64,000 nt of DNA from positions 1 to 64,000 of the forward strand of contig UAVY01000006.1 in NCBI GenBank assembly GCA_900446925.1. Direction: 5' to 3'. The DNA is from Citrobacter koseri. Lineage in GTDB: Bacteria; Pseudomonadota; Gammaproteobacteria; Enterobacterales; Enterobacteriaceae. The position numbers and the translations under genes are program-made. The notes beneath the pieces were generated by a model, which was given only the letters and a program-made list of their open reading frames with translations, ran no database searches and was not told where the DNA came from. Positions 32,950 through 49,483 of this stretch are shown here, one piece after another. Position 1 is the first letter of the stretch; each line of letters opens with the position of its first letter.

Positions 32950-33002
32950 CACCAGAAAACGTGATTTAACGCCTGATTTGTCGTGCCTGGAGGCTTCCCT
33001 TC

Positions 33003-33033
33003 CGCCCCCCGTCTGGTCTACATTTGGGGGGCG
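33003..33033 (+). promoter_or_regulatory. GC-rich inverted repeat in the hupA upstream region
   Basis: cgcccccc and ggggggcg form an 8-bp perfect stem around a 15-base loop that contains tacatt (33019-33024), a possible -10. A-rich sequence follows, so it is not a plus-strand terminator. Confidence 0.6.
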
Positions 33034-33135
33034 AAAAAAAGTGGCTATCGGTGCGTGTATGCAGGAGAGTGCTTTTCTGGCATTTCCGTCGCACTCGATG
33101 CTTAGCAAGCGATAAACACATTGTAAGGATAACTT

Positions 33136-33409
33136 ATGAACAAGACTCAACTGATTGATGTAATTGCAGACAAAGCAGAACTGTCCAAAACCCAGGCTAA
33201 AGCTGCTCTGGAATCCACTCCTGGCTGCTATTACTGAGTCTCTGAAAGAAGGCGATGCTGTACAACTGGTTGGTTTCGGTACCTTCAAAGTGAACCACCG
33301 CGCTGAGCGTACTGGCCGCAACCCGCAGACCGGTAAAGAAATCAAAATCGCTGCAGCGAATGTACCGGCGTTTGTTTCTGGTAAAGCACTGAAAGACGCA
33401 GTTAAGTAA
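33136..33409 (+). CDS. hupA: DNA-binding protein HU-alpha (one +1 shift)
   Basis: Nucleoid protein that bends and compacts DNA; it forms homodimers or heterodimers with HU-beta. It starts [22 protein letters not shown]. An extra c in CACTCCTGG near 33222 shifts the frame. The DNA-contact arm [14 protein letters not shown] with the intercalating Pro near residue 63 and the end GKALKDAVK are intact. Corrected length is 90 residues. yjaH begins almost at once downstream. Confidence 0.95.
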
Positions 33410-33414
33410 TTCGC

Positions 33415-34113
33415 GTGGCAGTGAACAGTTTTAATGAAGGGGCGCTCTCGCCCCTTTTGTCTGTCTGGCGTCGTATGCTGACGTTGGCAGGCGCGCTGTT
33501 GCTGTCCGCTTGTAGCCATAACACGACGCTTCCACCGTTTACGGCCAGCGGTTATGTTGACGACCAGGGTGCGGTACGCATCTGGCGTAAAGATTCCAGT
33601 GATGGCGTCCATCTGCTCTCGGTCTTTAGCCCGTGGCGTAACGGCAGCACCACAACCAGCGAATACCGCTGGCAGGGCGACATGCTCTCCCTGATTGAAC
33701 TCAATATTTACAGCAAACCTTCTGAACATATTCGCGCACGCTTCGACGATCATGGCGAGCTCAGTTTTATGCAGCATGAAGTCGACGGGCAGAAGCAGCA
33801 GCTTTCCAGCGACCAGATCGCCTTATACCGCTATCGCGCCAATCAGATCCGCCAGACCAGTGACGCATTGCGTCAGGGGCGCGTCGTGCTACGTCAGGGA
33901 CGCTGGCATGCAGACCGCACGGTAACTACCTGCGAAGGCGAAACGTTGAAACCAGATCTGGATGCGTGGGCTATCAGCCACATAGAGCGACGTCAGCAGC
34001 GTTCATCGATAGAGGTGAGTGTGGCATGGCTGGAGGCGCCTGATGGCTCTCAGCTGCTGCTGGTGGCCAATGAAGACTTCTGCCACTGGCAACCTATAGA
34101 GAAGACGTTCTGA
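33415..34113 (+). CDS. yjaH: YjaH family lipoprotein (DUF1481)
   Basis: Conserved protein of unknown function, intact, 232 codons from the GTG at 33415 or 230 from a second GTG at 33421, which better matches the E. coli start. An N-terminal hydrophobic segment ends in LLLSACSH near residue 33, a good lipobox, so the product is probably an envelope lipoprotein. The rest (SGYVDDQGAVRIWRKDSSDG to CHWQPIEKTF) aligns with E. coli YjaH. It follows hupA by five bases. Confidence 0.9.
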   Translation: MAVNSFNEGALSPLLSVWRRMLTLAGALLLSACSHNTTLPPFTASGYVDDQGAVRIWRKDSSDGVHLLSVFSPWRNGSTTTSEYRWQGDMLSLIELNIYSKPSEHIRARFDDHGELSFMQHEVDGQKQQLSSDQIALYRYRANQIRQTSDALRQGRVVLRQGRWHADRTVTTCEGETLKPDLDAWAISHIERRQQRSSIEVSVAWLEAPDGSQLLLVANEDFCHWQPIEKTF

Positions 34114-34115
34114 TG

Positions 34116-34187
34116 ATTGCCGGATGGCGGCTTGCGTCTTATCCGGCCTACAGTTGCTCTCCATAGGCCGGATAAGAGGTGTCAGCG
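34116..34187. repeat. REP pair between yjaH and purD
   Basis: Two inverted REP-type units (gccggatggcgg...cttatccggcctac and taggccggataag) fill the gap between convergent genes. In E. coli the zraPSR genes stand here. Confidence 0.85.
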
Positions 34188-35479
34188 TTAGTTTTGCTCG
34201 CGTTCGATCGCGCGCCAGCCGATATCTTTGCGGCTAAAGCAGTTATCCCAGTGGATATCTGCCATCAGCGCGTAGGCACGCTGCTGTGCTTCGGCAACGG
34301 TATGGCCTAGCGCAGTGGCGCACAGTACGCGACCGCCGCTTGTAACGACCCGGTCATCTTCCGCCAGTTTGGTTCCGGCATGGAATACCTTACCGTCCGC
34401 CACCTCTTCCAGCGGCAGACCGTGGATCACATCGCCTGTGCGGTAGTCGCCCGGATAACCGCCAGCCGCCATCACCACGCCGAGCGATGCGCGCTCATCC
34501 CACTCAGACGTTTTCACGTCCAGCTTACCGTCGCAGGCAGCCAGACAAAGTTCAACCAGATCGGATTTCATACGCAGCATGATTGGCTGGGTTTCCGGGT
34601 CGCCAAAGCGGCAGTTGAATTCGATAACTTTCGGGTTGCCCTGTTTATCGATCATCAGCCCGGCGTACAGGAAGCCGGTATAAGTATTGCCTTCCGCCGC
34701 CATGCCTTTTACGGTTGGCCAAATGATGCGCTCCATCGTGCGCTGATGAACCTCGTCGGTCACCACCGGCGCCGGGGAGTAAGCGCCCATACCGCCGGTA
34801 TTCAGCCCGGTATCGCCATCGCCGACGCGTTTGTGATCCTGGCTGGTGGCCATTGGCAACACATGTTCGCCATCGACCATCACGATGAAGCTCGCTTCTT
34901 CACCGTCGAGGAACTCTTCGATCACGATACGGTGTCCCGCGTCGCCAAACGCGTTACCCGCCAGCATGTCATGAACGGCGGCTTCGGCCTCGCTCAGCGT
35001 CATCGCCACAATCACGCCTTTCCCGGCAGCCAGTCCGTCGGCTTTAATGACGATCGGCGCGCCTTTCTCACGCAGGTAAGCCAGCGCGGGTTCGATCTCC
35101 GTGAAGTTCTGGTACTCCGCCGTCGGAATCTGGTGACGGGCGAGGAAATCCTTGGTGAAGGCTTTGGAGCCTTCCAGCTGTGCGGCGCCTTCGGTTGGGC
35201 CAAAGATTTTCAGGCCAGCGGCGCGGAAAGTATCCACCACGCCTTTCACCAGCGGCGCTTCCGGGCCGACGATGGTCAGATCGATCTTCTCGTTCTGGGC
35301 AAAGCTCAGCAGTGCCGGAATATCCGTGACGCCAATAGCGACGTTTTGCAGCGCCGGTTCCAGCGCTGTTCCGGCGTTACCTGGCGCGACATACACGGTT
35401 TCAACCTGCGGTGATTGCGCCGCTTTCCACGCCAGGGGCGTGTTCGCGCCCCGCCGTTGCCGATTACTAATACTTTCAT
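34188..35479 (-). CDS. purD: Phosphoribosylamine-glycine ligase PurD (two +1 shifts)
   Basis: ATP-grasp enzyme joining glycine to phosphoribosylamine, the second step of purine synthesis. The start MKVLVIGNGGREHALAW appears once two extra bases near 35445-35455 are removed. The rest, from FVAPGNAGTALEPAL through the ATP-grasp core (IKADGLAAGKGV, EEFLDGEEASFIV, EFNCRFGDPETQ), is one frame ending IGWRAIEREQN. Corrected length is 429 residues. It is 15 bases downstream of purH in a two-gene operon. Confidence 0.95.
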
Positions 35480-35494
35480 TGTCTGCTCCGTGAA

Positions 35495-37088
35495 TTAATG
35501 GCGGAAGTGACGCATGTCGGTGAAGATCATCGCGATGCCGTGTTCGTCAGCGGCGGCAATGACTTCATCATCACGGATGGAGCCACCGGGCTGGATCACG
35601 CAGCTCACGCCAACGGCGGCCGCAGCATCAATACCGTCGCGGAACGGGAAGAACGCGTCAGAGGCCATTGCGGAACCTTTTACTTCCAGGCCTTCATCGC
35701 CCGCTTTAATACCGGCGATCTCTTCGCGGAATAAACGCGGCTCATCTGGCCCGCGCCAATACCGATAGTCATATTCTCTTTCGCGTACACAATCGCGTTG
35801 GATTTCACAAATTTTGCTACTTTCCAGCAGAACAGCGCGTCACGCAGTTCCTGCTCGCTCGGCTGACGTTTGGTTACCACGCGCAGTTCGCCTTCGGTCA
35901 CCATACCCAGGTCACGATCCTGAACCAGCAGGCCGCCGTTAACGCGTTTGAAGTCCAGGCCCGGCACACGCTGTGCCCACTGGCCGCAGGTCAGGACGCG
36001 CACGTTCTGTTTGGCGGCGGTAATCTTCAGGGCGTCTTCAGATGCGGAAGGCGCAATGATCACTTCAACAAACTGACGGGAGATGATGGCCTGTGCCGTT
36101 TCGGCATCCAGTTCGCGGTTAAACGCGATGATGCCGCCGAATGCGGAGGTCGGGTCAGTCTTGTATGCTCGATCGTAAGCGTCGAGAATAGAAGTGCTTA
36201 CCGCCACGCCACACGGGTTAGCGTGCTTCACGATGACGCAGGCGGGCTCGCTGAACTCTTTCACACACTCCAGCGCCGCATCGGTATCGGCGATATTGTT
36301 GTAGGAGAGCGCTTTGCCCTGTACCTGCTGCGCGGTCGCAACAGATGCTTCTTGCACATTCTCTTCTATATAGAAGGCTGCCTGCTGGTGGCTGTTTTCG
36401 CCGTAGCGCATATCCTGCTTCTTAATGAAGTTCAGATTCAGGGTACGCGGAAGCGGCCAGCGGCCTCTTTGCTTTCACTGTGATATGCCGGAACCATGCT
36501 GCCGAAGTAGTTGGCAATCATGCTGTCGTAGGCAGCGGTGTGTTCGAAGGCTTTAATGGCGAGATCGAAACGGGTATTCAAGGGTCAGAGAACCGTCGTT
36601 GCTATCCATCTCTTTAATAATGGCGTCGTAGTCGCTGCTCTTTACAACGATAGCGACATCTTTATGGTTCTTGGCAGCGGAGCGCACCATGGTCGGGCCG
36701 CCGATATCAATGTTCTCTACGGCATCTTCCAGCGAGCAACCTTCACCGAGCGACAGTCTGGGCGAACGGGTACAAGTTAACAACAACCATATCGATTGGC
36801 GCGATACCGTGTTGTCCCATAATTCCGTCATCCCTGACCACGGCGACCGAGAATACCGCCGTGTACTTTCGGATGCAGGGTCTTCACGCGTCCATCCATC
36901 ATTTCCGGGAAACCGGTGTAATCGGAAACTTCGGTCACCGGCAGACCTTTATCTGCTAACAGACGGGCAGTGCCCCCTGTAGACAGCAGCTCCACACCGC
37001 GTGCGGAAAGTGCCTGGGCGAATTCGACGATACCGGCCTTGTCAGAAACACTGAGCAGAGCGCGGCGGACTGGACGACGTTGTTGCAT
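35495..37088 (-). CDS. purH: Bifunctional AICAR formyltransferase / IMP cyclohydrolase PurH (several shifts)
   Basis: Catalyses the last two steps of IMP synthesis. The N-terminal cyclohydrolase domain starts [19 protein letters not shown], with STGGTARLL and [19 protein letters not shown]. The C-terminal transferase domain contains [23 protein letters not shown] with the catalytic Lys-His pair, and KSNAIVYAK. The end is MRHFRH. I count net +4 from extra bases near 36840, 36763, 36583 and 35735 (two) and one missing base near 36446. Corrected length is 529 residues, as in E. coli. Confidence 0.95.
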
Positions 37089-37195
37089 GGTAAATCCCCT
37101 GGATTTGACTATTACAGAGAGCGTTAGCTGAATTTTTCGTGAAAAACTCAGCTAACGCCCCTTACGGGGCATCCTTGTTTTGCGGTGGCATTGTA

Positions 37196-37211
37196 ACGAA
37201 AACGTTTGCGC
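37196..37211 (-). promoter_or_regulatory. PurR operator upstream of purHD
   Basis: acgaaaacgtttgcgc is close to the consensus PurR palindrome ACGCAAACGTTTGCGT. It lies about 110 bases upstream of the purH start, so purHD should be repressed by PurR with hypoxanthine or guanine. Confidence 0.85.
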
Positions 37212-37393
37212 AACGCTCGCGAATTTTTCTTTTTCCATTCGATACCCTTTTATTCCTGTATTGAGCGCGTCTTTATTAAGGAGATATTCAGGAAATGATC
37301 GCCAGGATTGTGGATAACTCTGTGTGTAAAAGGGTATAAGGCGGGGTTTTGCTGGGGAATGCAGCAGTCAGTCATTTTTCTGTCATTTTTCTA
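37212..37393. other. Intergenic region between purH control region and rRNA promoter
   Basis: No gene seen. It is AT-rich toward the right end (tcatttttctgtcattttt), as expected for the UP element and FIS sites upstream of an rRNA P1 promoter. Confidence 0.5.
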
Positions 37394-37421
37394 TTGCGGC
37401 CTGCGGAGAACTCCCTATAAT
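37394..37421 (+). promoter_or_regulatory. rRNA P1 promoter (second operon)
   Basis: The -35 is ttgcgg (37394-37399) and the -10 is tataat (37416-37421), with the 16-base spacing and gcgcc discriminator typical of growth-rate-controlled rrn P1 promoters. Confidence 0.92.
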
Positions 37422-37502
37422 GCGCCTCCATCGACACGGCGGATGTGAATCACTTCACACAAACAGCCGGTTGATTAAAGAGAAAAATCCTGAAATTCAG
37501 GG

Positions 37503-37530
37503 TTGACTCTGAAAGAGGAAAGCGTAATAT
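37503..37530 (+). promoter_or_regulatory. rRNA P2 promoter (second operon)
   Basis: The -35 is ttgact (37503-37508) and the -10 is taatat (37525-37530), 16 bases apart and 109 bases after P1. Confidence 0.85.
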
Positions 37531-37568
37531 ACGCCACCTCGCGACAGAGCGCTAAAGCGCGTCGCAAC

Positions 37569-37580
37569 TGCTCTTTAACA
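37569..37580 (+). promoter_or_regulatory. boxA antitermination site in the rRNA leader
   Basis: tgctctttaaca is the canonical boxA that loads NusB/NusE for rRNA antitermination. Downstream, cagacaatctgtgtgggcac can pair with the sequence after the 16S gene to form the RNase III processing stem. Confidence 0.88.
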
Positions 37581-37710
37581 ATTTATCAGACAATCTGTGT
37601 GGGCACTCAAAGTGACATGGATTCTTAATGTCTTCGGACAATAAATGAATACCAAGTCTCTGAGTGAACACGTAATTCATTACGAAGTTTAATTCACGAG
37701 CATCAAACTT

Positions 37711-39263
<1,553 letters not shown>

Positions 39264-39348
39264 CCTTAAAGAACCTGCCTTTGCAGTGTCCACACAGATT
39301 GTCTGATGAAAAGAAAGAAGCAAGGCGTCTTGCGATTGAGACTTCAGT

Positions 39349-39424
39349 GTCCCCTTCGTCTAGAGGCCCAGGACACCGCCCTTTCACGGCGGTAACAGGG
39401 GTTCGAATCCCCTAGGGGACGCCA
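39349..39424 (+). tRNA. gltV: tRNA-Glu (TTC)
   Basis: A 76-base tRNA with anticodon TTC (ctttcacgg) and encoded CCA, the only tRNA in the second 16S-23S spacer. The following spacer holds a boxA-like gctctttaaaa at about 39498. Confidence 0.97.
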
Positions 39425-39611
39425 CTTGCTGGTTCGTGAGTGAAAGTCACCTGCCTTAATATCTCAAAACTCATCTTCGGGTGACGTTTGAGATATTTGC
39501 TCTTTAAAAATCTGGATCAAGCTGAAAATTGAAACGACACACGTAAAGTGTGTATGAGTCTCTCAAATTTTCGCAACGCGAAATGTTTCACGAAACATCT
39601 TCGGGTTGTGA

Positions 39612-42531
<2,920 letters not shown>

Positions 42532-42626
42532 ACAACGCCGAAGATGTTTTGGCGGACTGAGAGGACGATTTTCAGCCTGATTACAGATTAGAGTTTAATG
42601 CCGGAGGCATTAGACCGAACAGAATT

Positions 42627-42747
42627 TGCCTGGCGGCCGTAGCGCGGTGGTCCCACCTGACCCCATGCCGAACTCAGAAGTGAAACGCCGTAGCGCCGAT
42701 GGTAGTGTGGGGTCTTCCCCATGCGAGAGTAGGGAACTGCCAGGCAT
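42627..42747 (+). rRNA. rrfE: 5S ribosomal RNA (second operon)
   Basis: 121 bases from tgcctggcggcc to gccaggcat. One extra t (gtcttcccc) accounts for the base above 120. Confidence 0.96.
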
Positions 42748-42760
42748 TAATTAAGTGAAG

Positions 42761-42786
42761 AGGCCATCCTGAGGGATGGCCTTTTT
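42761..42786 (+). terminator. rRNA operon terminator (second operon)
   Basis: Same aggccatcc / ggatggcct hairpin and T-run as at 4704. Confidence 0.92.
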
Positions 42787-42796
42787 GCGTTCATGC

Positions 42797-42840
42797 GTCC
42801 GGGTGCAGCCGGATGACGGCTGCGCCTTATCGGGCCTACG
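42797..42840. repeat. REP-like unit after the second rRNA operon
   Basis: gtccgggtgcagccggatga continuing to cttatcgggcctacg is a REP-type palindrome that reaches the stop of yjaB. It is almost the same as the stretch at 4741. Confidence 0.65.
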
Positions 42841-43273
42841 TATGAACCAGATTCAATAACGGATACGGTCTGCCAAGATCGTCTACCTCTGAACGTCCTG
42901 TCACTTTAAATCCCATCTTTTTGTAGAACCCAACCGCTTGTTCATTCTGTTCGTTAACGTTGGTTGTTAACTCGGGAGCCAGCGTAATCGCATGATCAAC
43001 CAGAAATTTCCCTACGCCGCAGCCACGAACGTCGGGATCGACAAACAGGGCATCCATGTGCTGCCCGGTCAGCAGCATAAACGCGATGGGCTCATCCTGC
43101 TCTGTCACTGCCACCCATAACGGCGCTTCTGGTAAAAAAGAACGCACCAGCTCTTCCAGCTCGCTCCGATAGGATGCAGACAGAAAATGGTGCGTAGCAT
43201 CGACAGAACGACACCAGATAGCAATCAGTTTTTCCCCTTCATCTTGCCGCGATCGGCGAATACTAATAACCAT
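42836..43273 (-). CDS. yjaB: GNAT-family N-acetyltransferase YjaB
   Basis: Intact 145-residue ORF of the GCN5-related acetyltransferase fold. The acetyl-CoA-binding segment is VDPDVRGCGVGKFLVDHA, around residues 77-94. NVNEQNEQAVGFYKKMGF follows near 107-124, the usual beta5-alpha4 region. It matches E. coli YjaB, which binds acetyl-CoA and whose substrate is not known to me. It is convergent with the rRNA operon. Confidence 0.94.
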   Translation of the reverse strand: MVISIRRSRQDEGEKLIAIWCRSVDATHHFLSASYRSELEELVRSFLPEAPLWVAVTEQDEPIAFMLLTGQHMDALFVDPDVRGCGVGKFLVDHAITLAPELTTNVNEQNEQAVGFYKKMGFKVTGRSEVDDLGRPYPLLNLVHT

Positions 43274-43379
43274 ATTATCTCCTTTTCTTTGTGCTTATAT
43301 TCTATCGTAAACACCGCCGGTGAAACTTTCTCACCTTCAACATGCAGGCTCGACATTAGAAGAATTTCTGGGTATCTTC

Positions 43380-43411
43380 AGCTATCTGGATGTCTAAACG
43401 TTTAAACGTAT
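43380..43411 (+). promoter_or_regulatory. MetJ operator upstream of metA
   Basis: Four head-to-tail 8-base met boxes are visible: agctatct, ggatgtct, aaacgttt, aaacgtat. The consensus is agacgtct. MetJ with S-adenosylmethionine should bind here and repress metA, 20 bases upstream of its ATG. Confidence 0.85.
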
Positions 43412-43430
43412 GTAGTGAGGTTATCAGGTT

Positions 43431-44363
43431 ATGCCAATTCGCGTGCTGGACGAGGCTACCCGCCGTCAATTTCTTACGTGAGGAAAACGTCTTTGTTATG
43501 ACGACATCCCGAGCTTCTGGCCAGGAAATTCGTCCGCTGAAGGTGCTTATCCTCAACCTGATGCCGAAGAAGATCGAAACGGAAAACCAGTTCCTGCGCC
43601 TGCTGTCAAACTCACCGCTTCAGGTCGATGTTCAGCTCTTGCGGATTGATGCTCGTGAATCGCGTAATACACCGGCAGAGCATCTGAACAACTTCTACTG
43701 TAACTTCGAGGATATCTGCGATCAGAATTTCGATGGGCTGATTGTCACCGGCGCACCTCTGGGCCTGGTGGAGTTTAATGATGTTGCGTATTGGCCGCAG
43801 ATTAAGCAGGTGCTGGAGTGGGCGAAAGATCACGTCACCTCAACGCTGTTTGTCTGTTGGGCGGTACAGGCCGCGCTTAATATTCTCTATGGCATTCCGA
43901 AGCAAACCCGCACAGATAAACTTTCCGGCGTCTACGAACATCACATCCTTCATCCTCATGCTTTACTGACTCGTGGTTTTGATGATTCATTCCTTGCTCC
44001 GCACTCACGCTATGCCGACTTCCCGGCGGCGCTGATTCGGGACTATACCGACCTTGAGATCCTCGCGGAAACCGAAGATGGAGATGCCTACCTGTTCGCC
44101 AGCAAAGATAAACGAATCGCGTTTGTAACCGGTCACCCGGAGTACGATGCCCATACGCTGGCCAGTGAATATTTCCGGGATGTTGAAGCAGGTTTAAGTC
44201 CGAATGTACCGTACCAACTATTTCCCGAAAAACGATCCGCAAAACAAACCTCGCGCGACCTGGCGCAGCCACGGTAATTTGCTGTTTACCAACTGGCTCA
44301 ACTATTACGTCTACCAGATCACGCCATATGATCTGCGTCACATGAAATCCAACGCTGGATTAA
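43431..44363 (+). CDS. metA: Homoserine O-succinyltransferase MetA (three +1 shifts)
   Basis: First step of methionine synthesis, activating homoserine with succinyl-CoA. The start [15 protein letters not shown] is joined by removing one extra g near 43463. The catalytic Cys is in [15 protein letters not shown] (about residue 142), with the His in VTGHPEYDA. Further extra bases near 44216 and 44347 are needed to reach YDLRHMNPTLD and the TAA at 44361. Corrected length is 309 residues. Met boxes lie upstream and a terminator downstream. Confidence 0.95.
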
Positions 44364-44407
44364 TCTTCTGTAGCGCACGATCCTAAAGCGTTTCAGCATG
44401 TTGAAAC

Positions 44408-44431
44408 AGGCACCTTCGGGGTGCCTTTTTT
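44408..44431 (+). terminator. metA terminator
   Basis: aggcacc-ttcg-gggtgcct hairpin followed by T-run, 44 bases after the metA stop. Confidence 0.92.
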
Positions 44432-44510
44432 ATTTCTGAAATGCCGCTCATCTTGTAATTAAACTTTATTTTTATTGTTATCAATAAGTTAATTGATAAT
44501 TAAATTAAAA

Positions 44511-44548
44511 ATGGAAATTGTTTTTGATTTTGGAATTTAATTGAGTAG
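44511..44548 (+). promoter_or_regulatory. IclR operator / aceB promoter region
   Basis: tggaaattgtttttgatttt and the following ggaatttaattgagtag match, as I recall it, the IclR-protected region of the E. coli aceBAK promoter. The surrounding 130 bases are strongly AT-rich. Confidence 0.75.
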
Positions 44549-44632
44549 TCTTAGTTGTGCTGAACGAAAACCACACAACGATCCTTCGTTCGCATTGGGG
44601 ATGTATTCGGATCAATGACGAGGAGCTGCATA

Positions 44633-46234
44633 ATGAATCAACAGGCAACGACAACCGATGAACTGACCTTTACCAGGCCGCATGGTGAGCAGGAGAAGCA
44701 AATTCTGACCGCAGAAGCGGTAGAGTTTCTGACCGAACTGGTGACGCGTTTTACGCCAAAGCGTAACAAACTCCTCGCTGCTCGTATTCAGCAACAGCAG
44801 GATATTGATGACGGTAAGTTGCCTGATTTTATTTCGGAAACCGCTTCCATTCGTGAGGGTGACTGGAAAATTCGCGGTATTCCTGACGATTTACAGGATC
44901 GTCGCGTGGAAATCACCGGCCCGGTAGAACGTAAAATGGTGATTAACGCGCTGAATGCTAACGTGAAAGTGTTCATGGCCGACTTTGAGGATTCACTGGC
45001 GCCGGAGTGGAGCAAAGTGATTGATGGTCAGATCAACCTGCGTGATGCGGTGAACGGCACCATCAGCTACACCAACGAAGCCGGGAAAATCTATCAACTC
45101 AAGCCAGACCCGGCGTTACTGATTTGTCGTGTACGCGGTTTACACCTGCCGGAAAAACATGTGACCTGGCGTGGTGAAGCCATTCCTGGCAGCCTGTTTG
45201 ATTTCGCTCTCTACTTTTTCCACAACTATAAAGCGTTGCTGGCAAAAGGCAGTGGCCCGTATTTCTACCTGCCGAAAACTCAGGCCTGGCAGGAAGCCGC
45301 CTGGTGGAGCGAAGTCTTCAGCTATGCCGAAGACCGTTTTAATCTGCCGCGCGGCACCATCAAAGCCACCTTGCTGATTGAAACGCTGCCTGCCGTCTTC
45401 CAGATGGATGAGATCCTGCATGCGCTGCGTGACCATATTGTTGGTCTTAACTGCGGCCGCTGGGATTACATTTTCAGCTATATCAAAACACTGAAAAATC
45501 ACCCGGATCGCGTCCTGCCGGACCGTCAGGTGGTGACGATGGATAAACCGTTCCTCAGCGCCTATTCACGGCTGTTGATCAAAACCTGCCACAAGCGCGG
45601 CGCATTTGCGATGGGCGGCATGGCGGCGTTTATCCCGAGCAAAGACGCCGAGCGCAACAATCAAGTGCTCAACAAAGTGAAAGCGGACAAAGCGCTGGAA
45701 GCCAATAACGGTCATGACGGCACCTGGATCGCGCACCCGGGGCTGGCGGACACCGCGATGACGGTCTTTAACGAGGCGCTGGGCGAAAACCAGAACCAGC
45801 TGTTTGTTACCCGTGATGAAGATGCGCCCATTACTGCCGAACAGCTGCTGGCGCCCTGTGAGGGCGATCGTACCGAAGAGGGGATGCGCGCCAATATTCG
45901 CGTGGCGGTGCAGTACATCGAAGCATGGATTTCCGGTAATGGCTGCGTACCGATTTATGGCCTGATGGAAGATGCGGCAACGGCTGAAATCTCCCGTACC
46001 TCTATCTGGCAATGGATTCATCACGAGAAAACCCTGAGCAACGGCAAACCCGTCACGAAAGCGCTATTCCGCCAGATGCTGGCCGAAGAGATGCTGGTGA
46101 TCCAGGACGAGCTGGGAGAGCACCGCTTCAGCAGCGGGCGCTTTGATGAAGCCGCGCGCCTGATGGAGCAGATCACTACCTCTGATGAACTGATCGATTT
46201 CTTGACCCTGCCAGGCTACCGCCTGCTGGCTTAA
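44633..46234 (+). CDS. aceB: Malate synthase A
   Basis: Condenses glyoxylate with acetyl-CoA to malate in the glyoxylate shunt. The 533-residue ORF is intact from [13 protein letters not shown]; an upstream in-frame ATG at 44615 is less likely because the SD gagg lies between. Active-site segments include [13 protein letters not shown] (about 109-121), [29 protein letters not shown] and the catalytic Asp in [14 protein letters not shown] near 449. First gene of aceBAK under IclR. Confidence 0.98.
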   Translation: MNQQATTTDELTFTRPHGEQEKQILTAEAVEFLTELVTRFTPKRNKLLAARIQQQQDIDDGKLPDFISETASIREGDWKIRGIPDDLQDRRVEITGPVERKMVINALNANVKVFMADFEDSLAPEWSKVIDGQINLRDAVNGTISYTNEAGKIYQLKPDPALLICRVRGLHLPEKHVTWRGEAIPGSLFDFALYFFHNYKALLAKGSGPYFYLPKTQAWQEAAWWSEVFSYAEDRFNLPRGTIKATLLIETLPAVFQMDEILHALRDHIVGLNCGRWDYIFSYIKTLKNHPDRVLPDRQVVTMDKPFLSAYSRLLIKTCHKRGAFAMGGMAAFIPSKDAERNNQVLNKVKADKALEANNGHDGTWIAHPGLADTAMTVFNEALGENQNQLFVTRDEDAPITAEQLLAPCEGDRTEEGMRANIRVAVQYIEAWISGNGCVPIYGLMEDAATAEISRTSIWQWIHHEKTLSNGKPVTKALFRQMLAEEMLVIQDELGEHRFSSGRFDEAARLMEQITTSDELIDFLTLPGYRLLA

Positions 46235-46265
46235 CTCACCACATAACAATATGGAGCATCTGCAC

Positions 46266-47571
46266 ATGAAAACCCGTACCCAACAAATCGAAGAGTTACA
46301 GAAAGAATGGACGCAACCGCGCTGGGAAGGCATCCGTCGCCCGTATAGCGCGGAGGAAGTGGTGAAATTACGCGGCTCGGTCAACCCGGAATGTACGCTG
46401 GCGCAGCTTGGCGCAGCCAAAATGTGGCGTCTGCTGCATGGCGACGCGAAAAAAGGCTACATCAACAGCCTCGGCGCACTGACCGGCGGCCAGGCGCTGC
46501 AACAGGCGAAAGCGGGCATTGAGGCGGTCTATCTGTCCGGCTGGCAGGTGGCGGCGGACGCTAACCTGGCCTCCAGCATGTACCCGGATCAATCGCTGTA
46601 CCCGGCAAACTCTGTTCCGGCGGTCGTGGATCGGATCAACAACACTTTCCGTCGTGCGGATCAGATCCAGTGGGCATCCGGCATTGAGCCTGGCGATCCG
46701 CGCTTTGTCGATTACTTCCTGCCGATCGTTGCCGATGCGGAGGCCGGTTTTGGCGGCGTACTGAACGCGTTTGAACTGATGAAATCGATGATCGAAGCCG
46801 GTGCAGCGGCTGTTCACTTCGAAGATCAGCTTGCGTCGGTGAAGAAGTGCGGCCATATGGGCGGCAAAGTTCTGGTGCCGACGCAGGAAGCCATTCAGAA
46901 ACTGGTGGCTGCGCGTCTGGCGGCTGACGTGATGGGCGTACCGACGTTGCTGATTGCCCGTACCGACGCGGATGCGGCAGATCTGATAACCTCCGACTGC
47001 GACGCGTACGACAGTGAATTTATTACCGGCGAACGCACCAGCGAAGGCTTCTTCCGCACACGTGCCGGTATTGAACAGGCGATCAGCCGTGGGCTGGCGT
47101 ATGCGCCTTACGCAGACCTGGTGTGGTGCGAAACCTCCACGCCGGACCTTGAACTGGCGAAGCGCTTTGCCGATGCCATCCACGCGAAATACCCGGGGTA
47201 AACTGCTGGCCTACAACTGCTCGCCGTCGTTTAACTGGCAGAAGAACCTGGACGATAAAACCATCGCCAGCTTCCAGCAGCAGCTGTCGGACATGGGCTA
47301 CAAGTACCAGTTCATCACCCTGGCGGGCATCCACAGCATGTGGTTCAACATGTTCGACCTGGCACATTCCTATGCGCAGGGTGAAGGCATGCGCCACTAT
47401 GTTGAGAAGGTTCAGCAGCCAGAATTTGCGGCGGCCAAAGACGGTTACACCTTCGTGTCCCATCAGCAGGAAGTGGGGACAGGCTACTTCGATAAAGTGA
47501 CCACCATCATTCAGGGCGGCACCTCCTCAGTGACGGCATTAACGGGTTCCACTGAAGAATCGCAGTTCTGA
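46266..47571 (+). CDS. aceA: Isocitrate lyase AceA (one +1 shift)
   Basis: Splits isocitrate into succinate and glyoxylate. It starts [15 protein letters not shown] with an SD upstream. The catalytic-Cys signature [10 protein letters not shown] is near residue 193-202, and the loop NCSPSFNW follows the shift. The shift is an extra g at about 47200 (accc-gggg). Corrected length is 434 residues, ending [11 protein letters not shown]. Separated from aceK by a REP unit, which in E. coli lowers aceK expression. Confidence 0.96.
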
Positions 47572-47574
47572 TCC

Positions 47575-47656
47575 ATGCCGGATGGCGCTTACGCTGATCC
47601 GGCCTACCCCGAACCGTAGGCCGGATAAGGCGCTTGCTCCGCCATCCGGCAACCGA
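47575..47656. repeat. REP unit between aceA and aceK
   Basis: Inverted units atgccggatggcgct...gatccggcctac and gtaggccggataaggcg...gccatccggcaa. A repeat at this place is known in E. coli. Confidence 0.88.
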
Positions 47657-47659
47657 TGA

Positions 47660-49400
<1,741 letters not shown>

Positions 49401-49483
49401 CGCCCGGTGGCGCTACGCTTACCGGGCCTACACGTGACAGTAGGCTGGATAAGGCGCTTGCGCCGCCATCCGGCAAGCCTTGC
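49401..49483. repeat. REP pair between aceK and iclR
   Basis: cgcccggtggcgctacgctt...ccgggcctac and taggctggataaggcgc...gccatccggcaag lie between convergent genes. E. coli K-12 has arpA here; this window does not. Confidence 0.85.

Noticed and set aside
33003..33033. Terminator for yjaG
   Set aside because: The stem is followed by A residues, not T, on the plus strand, so it does not fit an intrinsic terminator in that direction.
34380..35414. A 344-codon plus frame opposite purD
   Set aside because: Antisense to a clear ATP-grasp gene; no recognizable domain.
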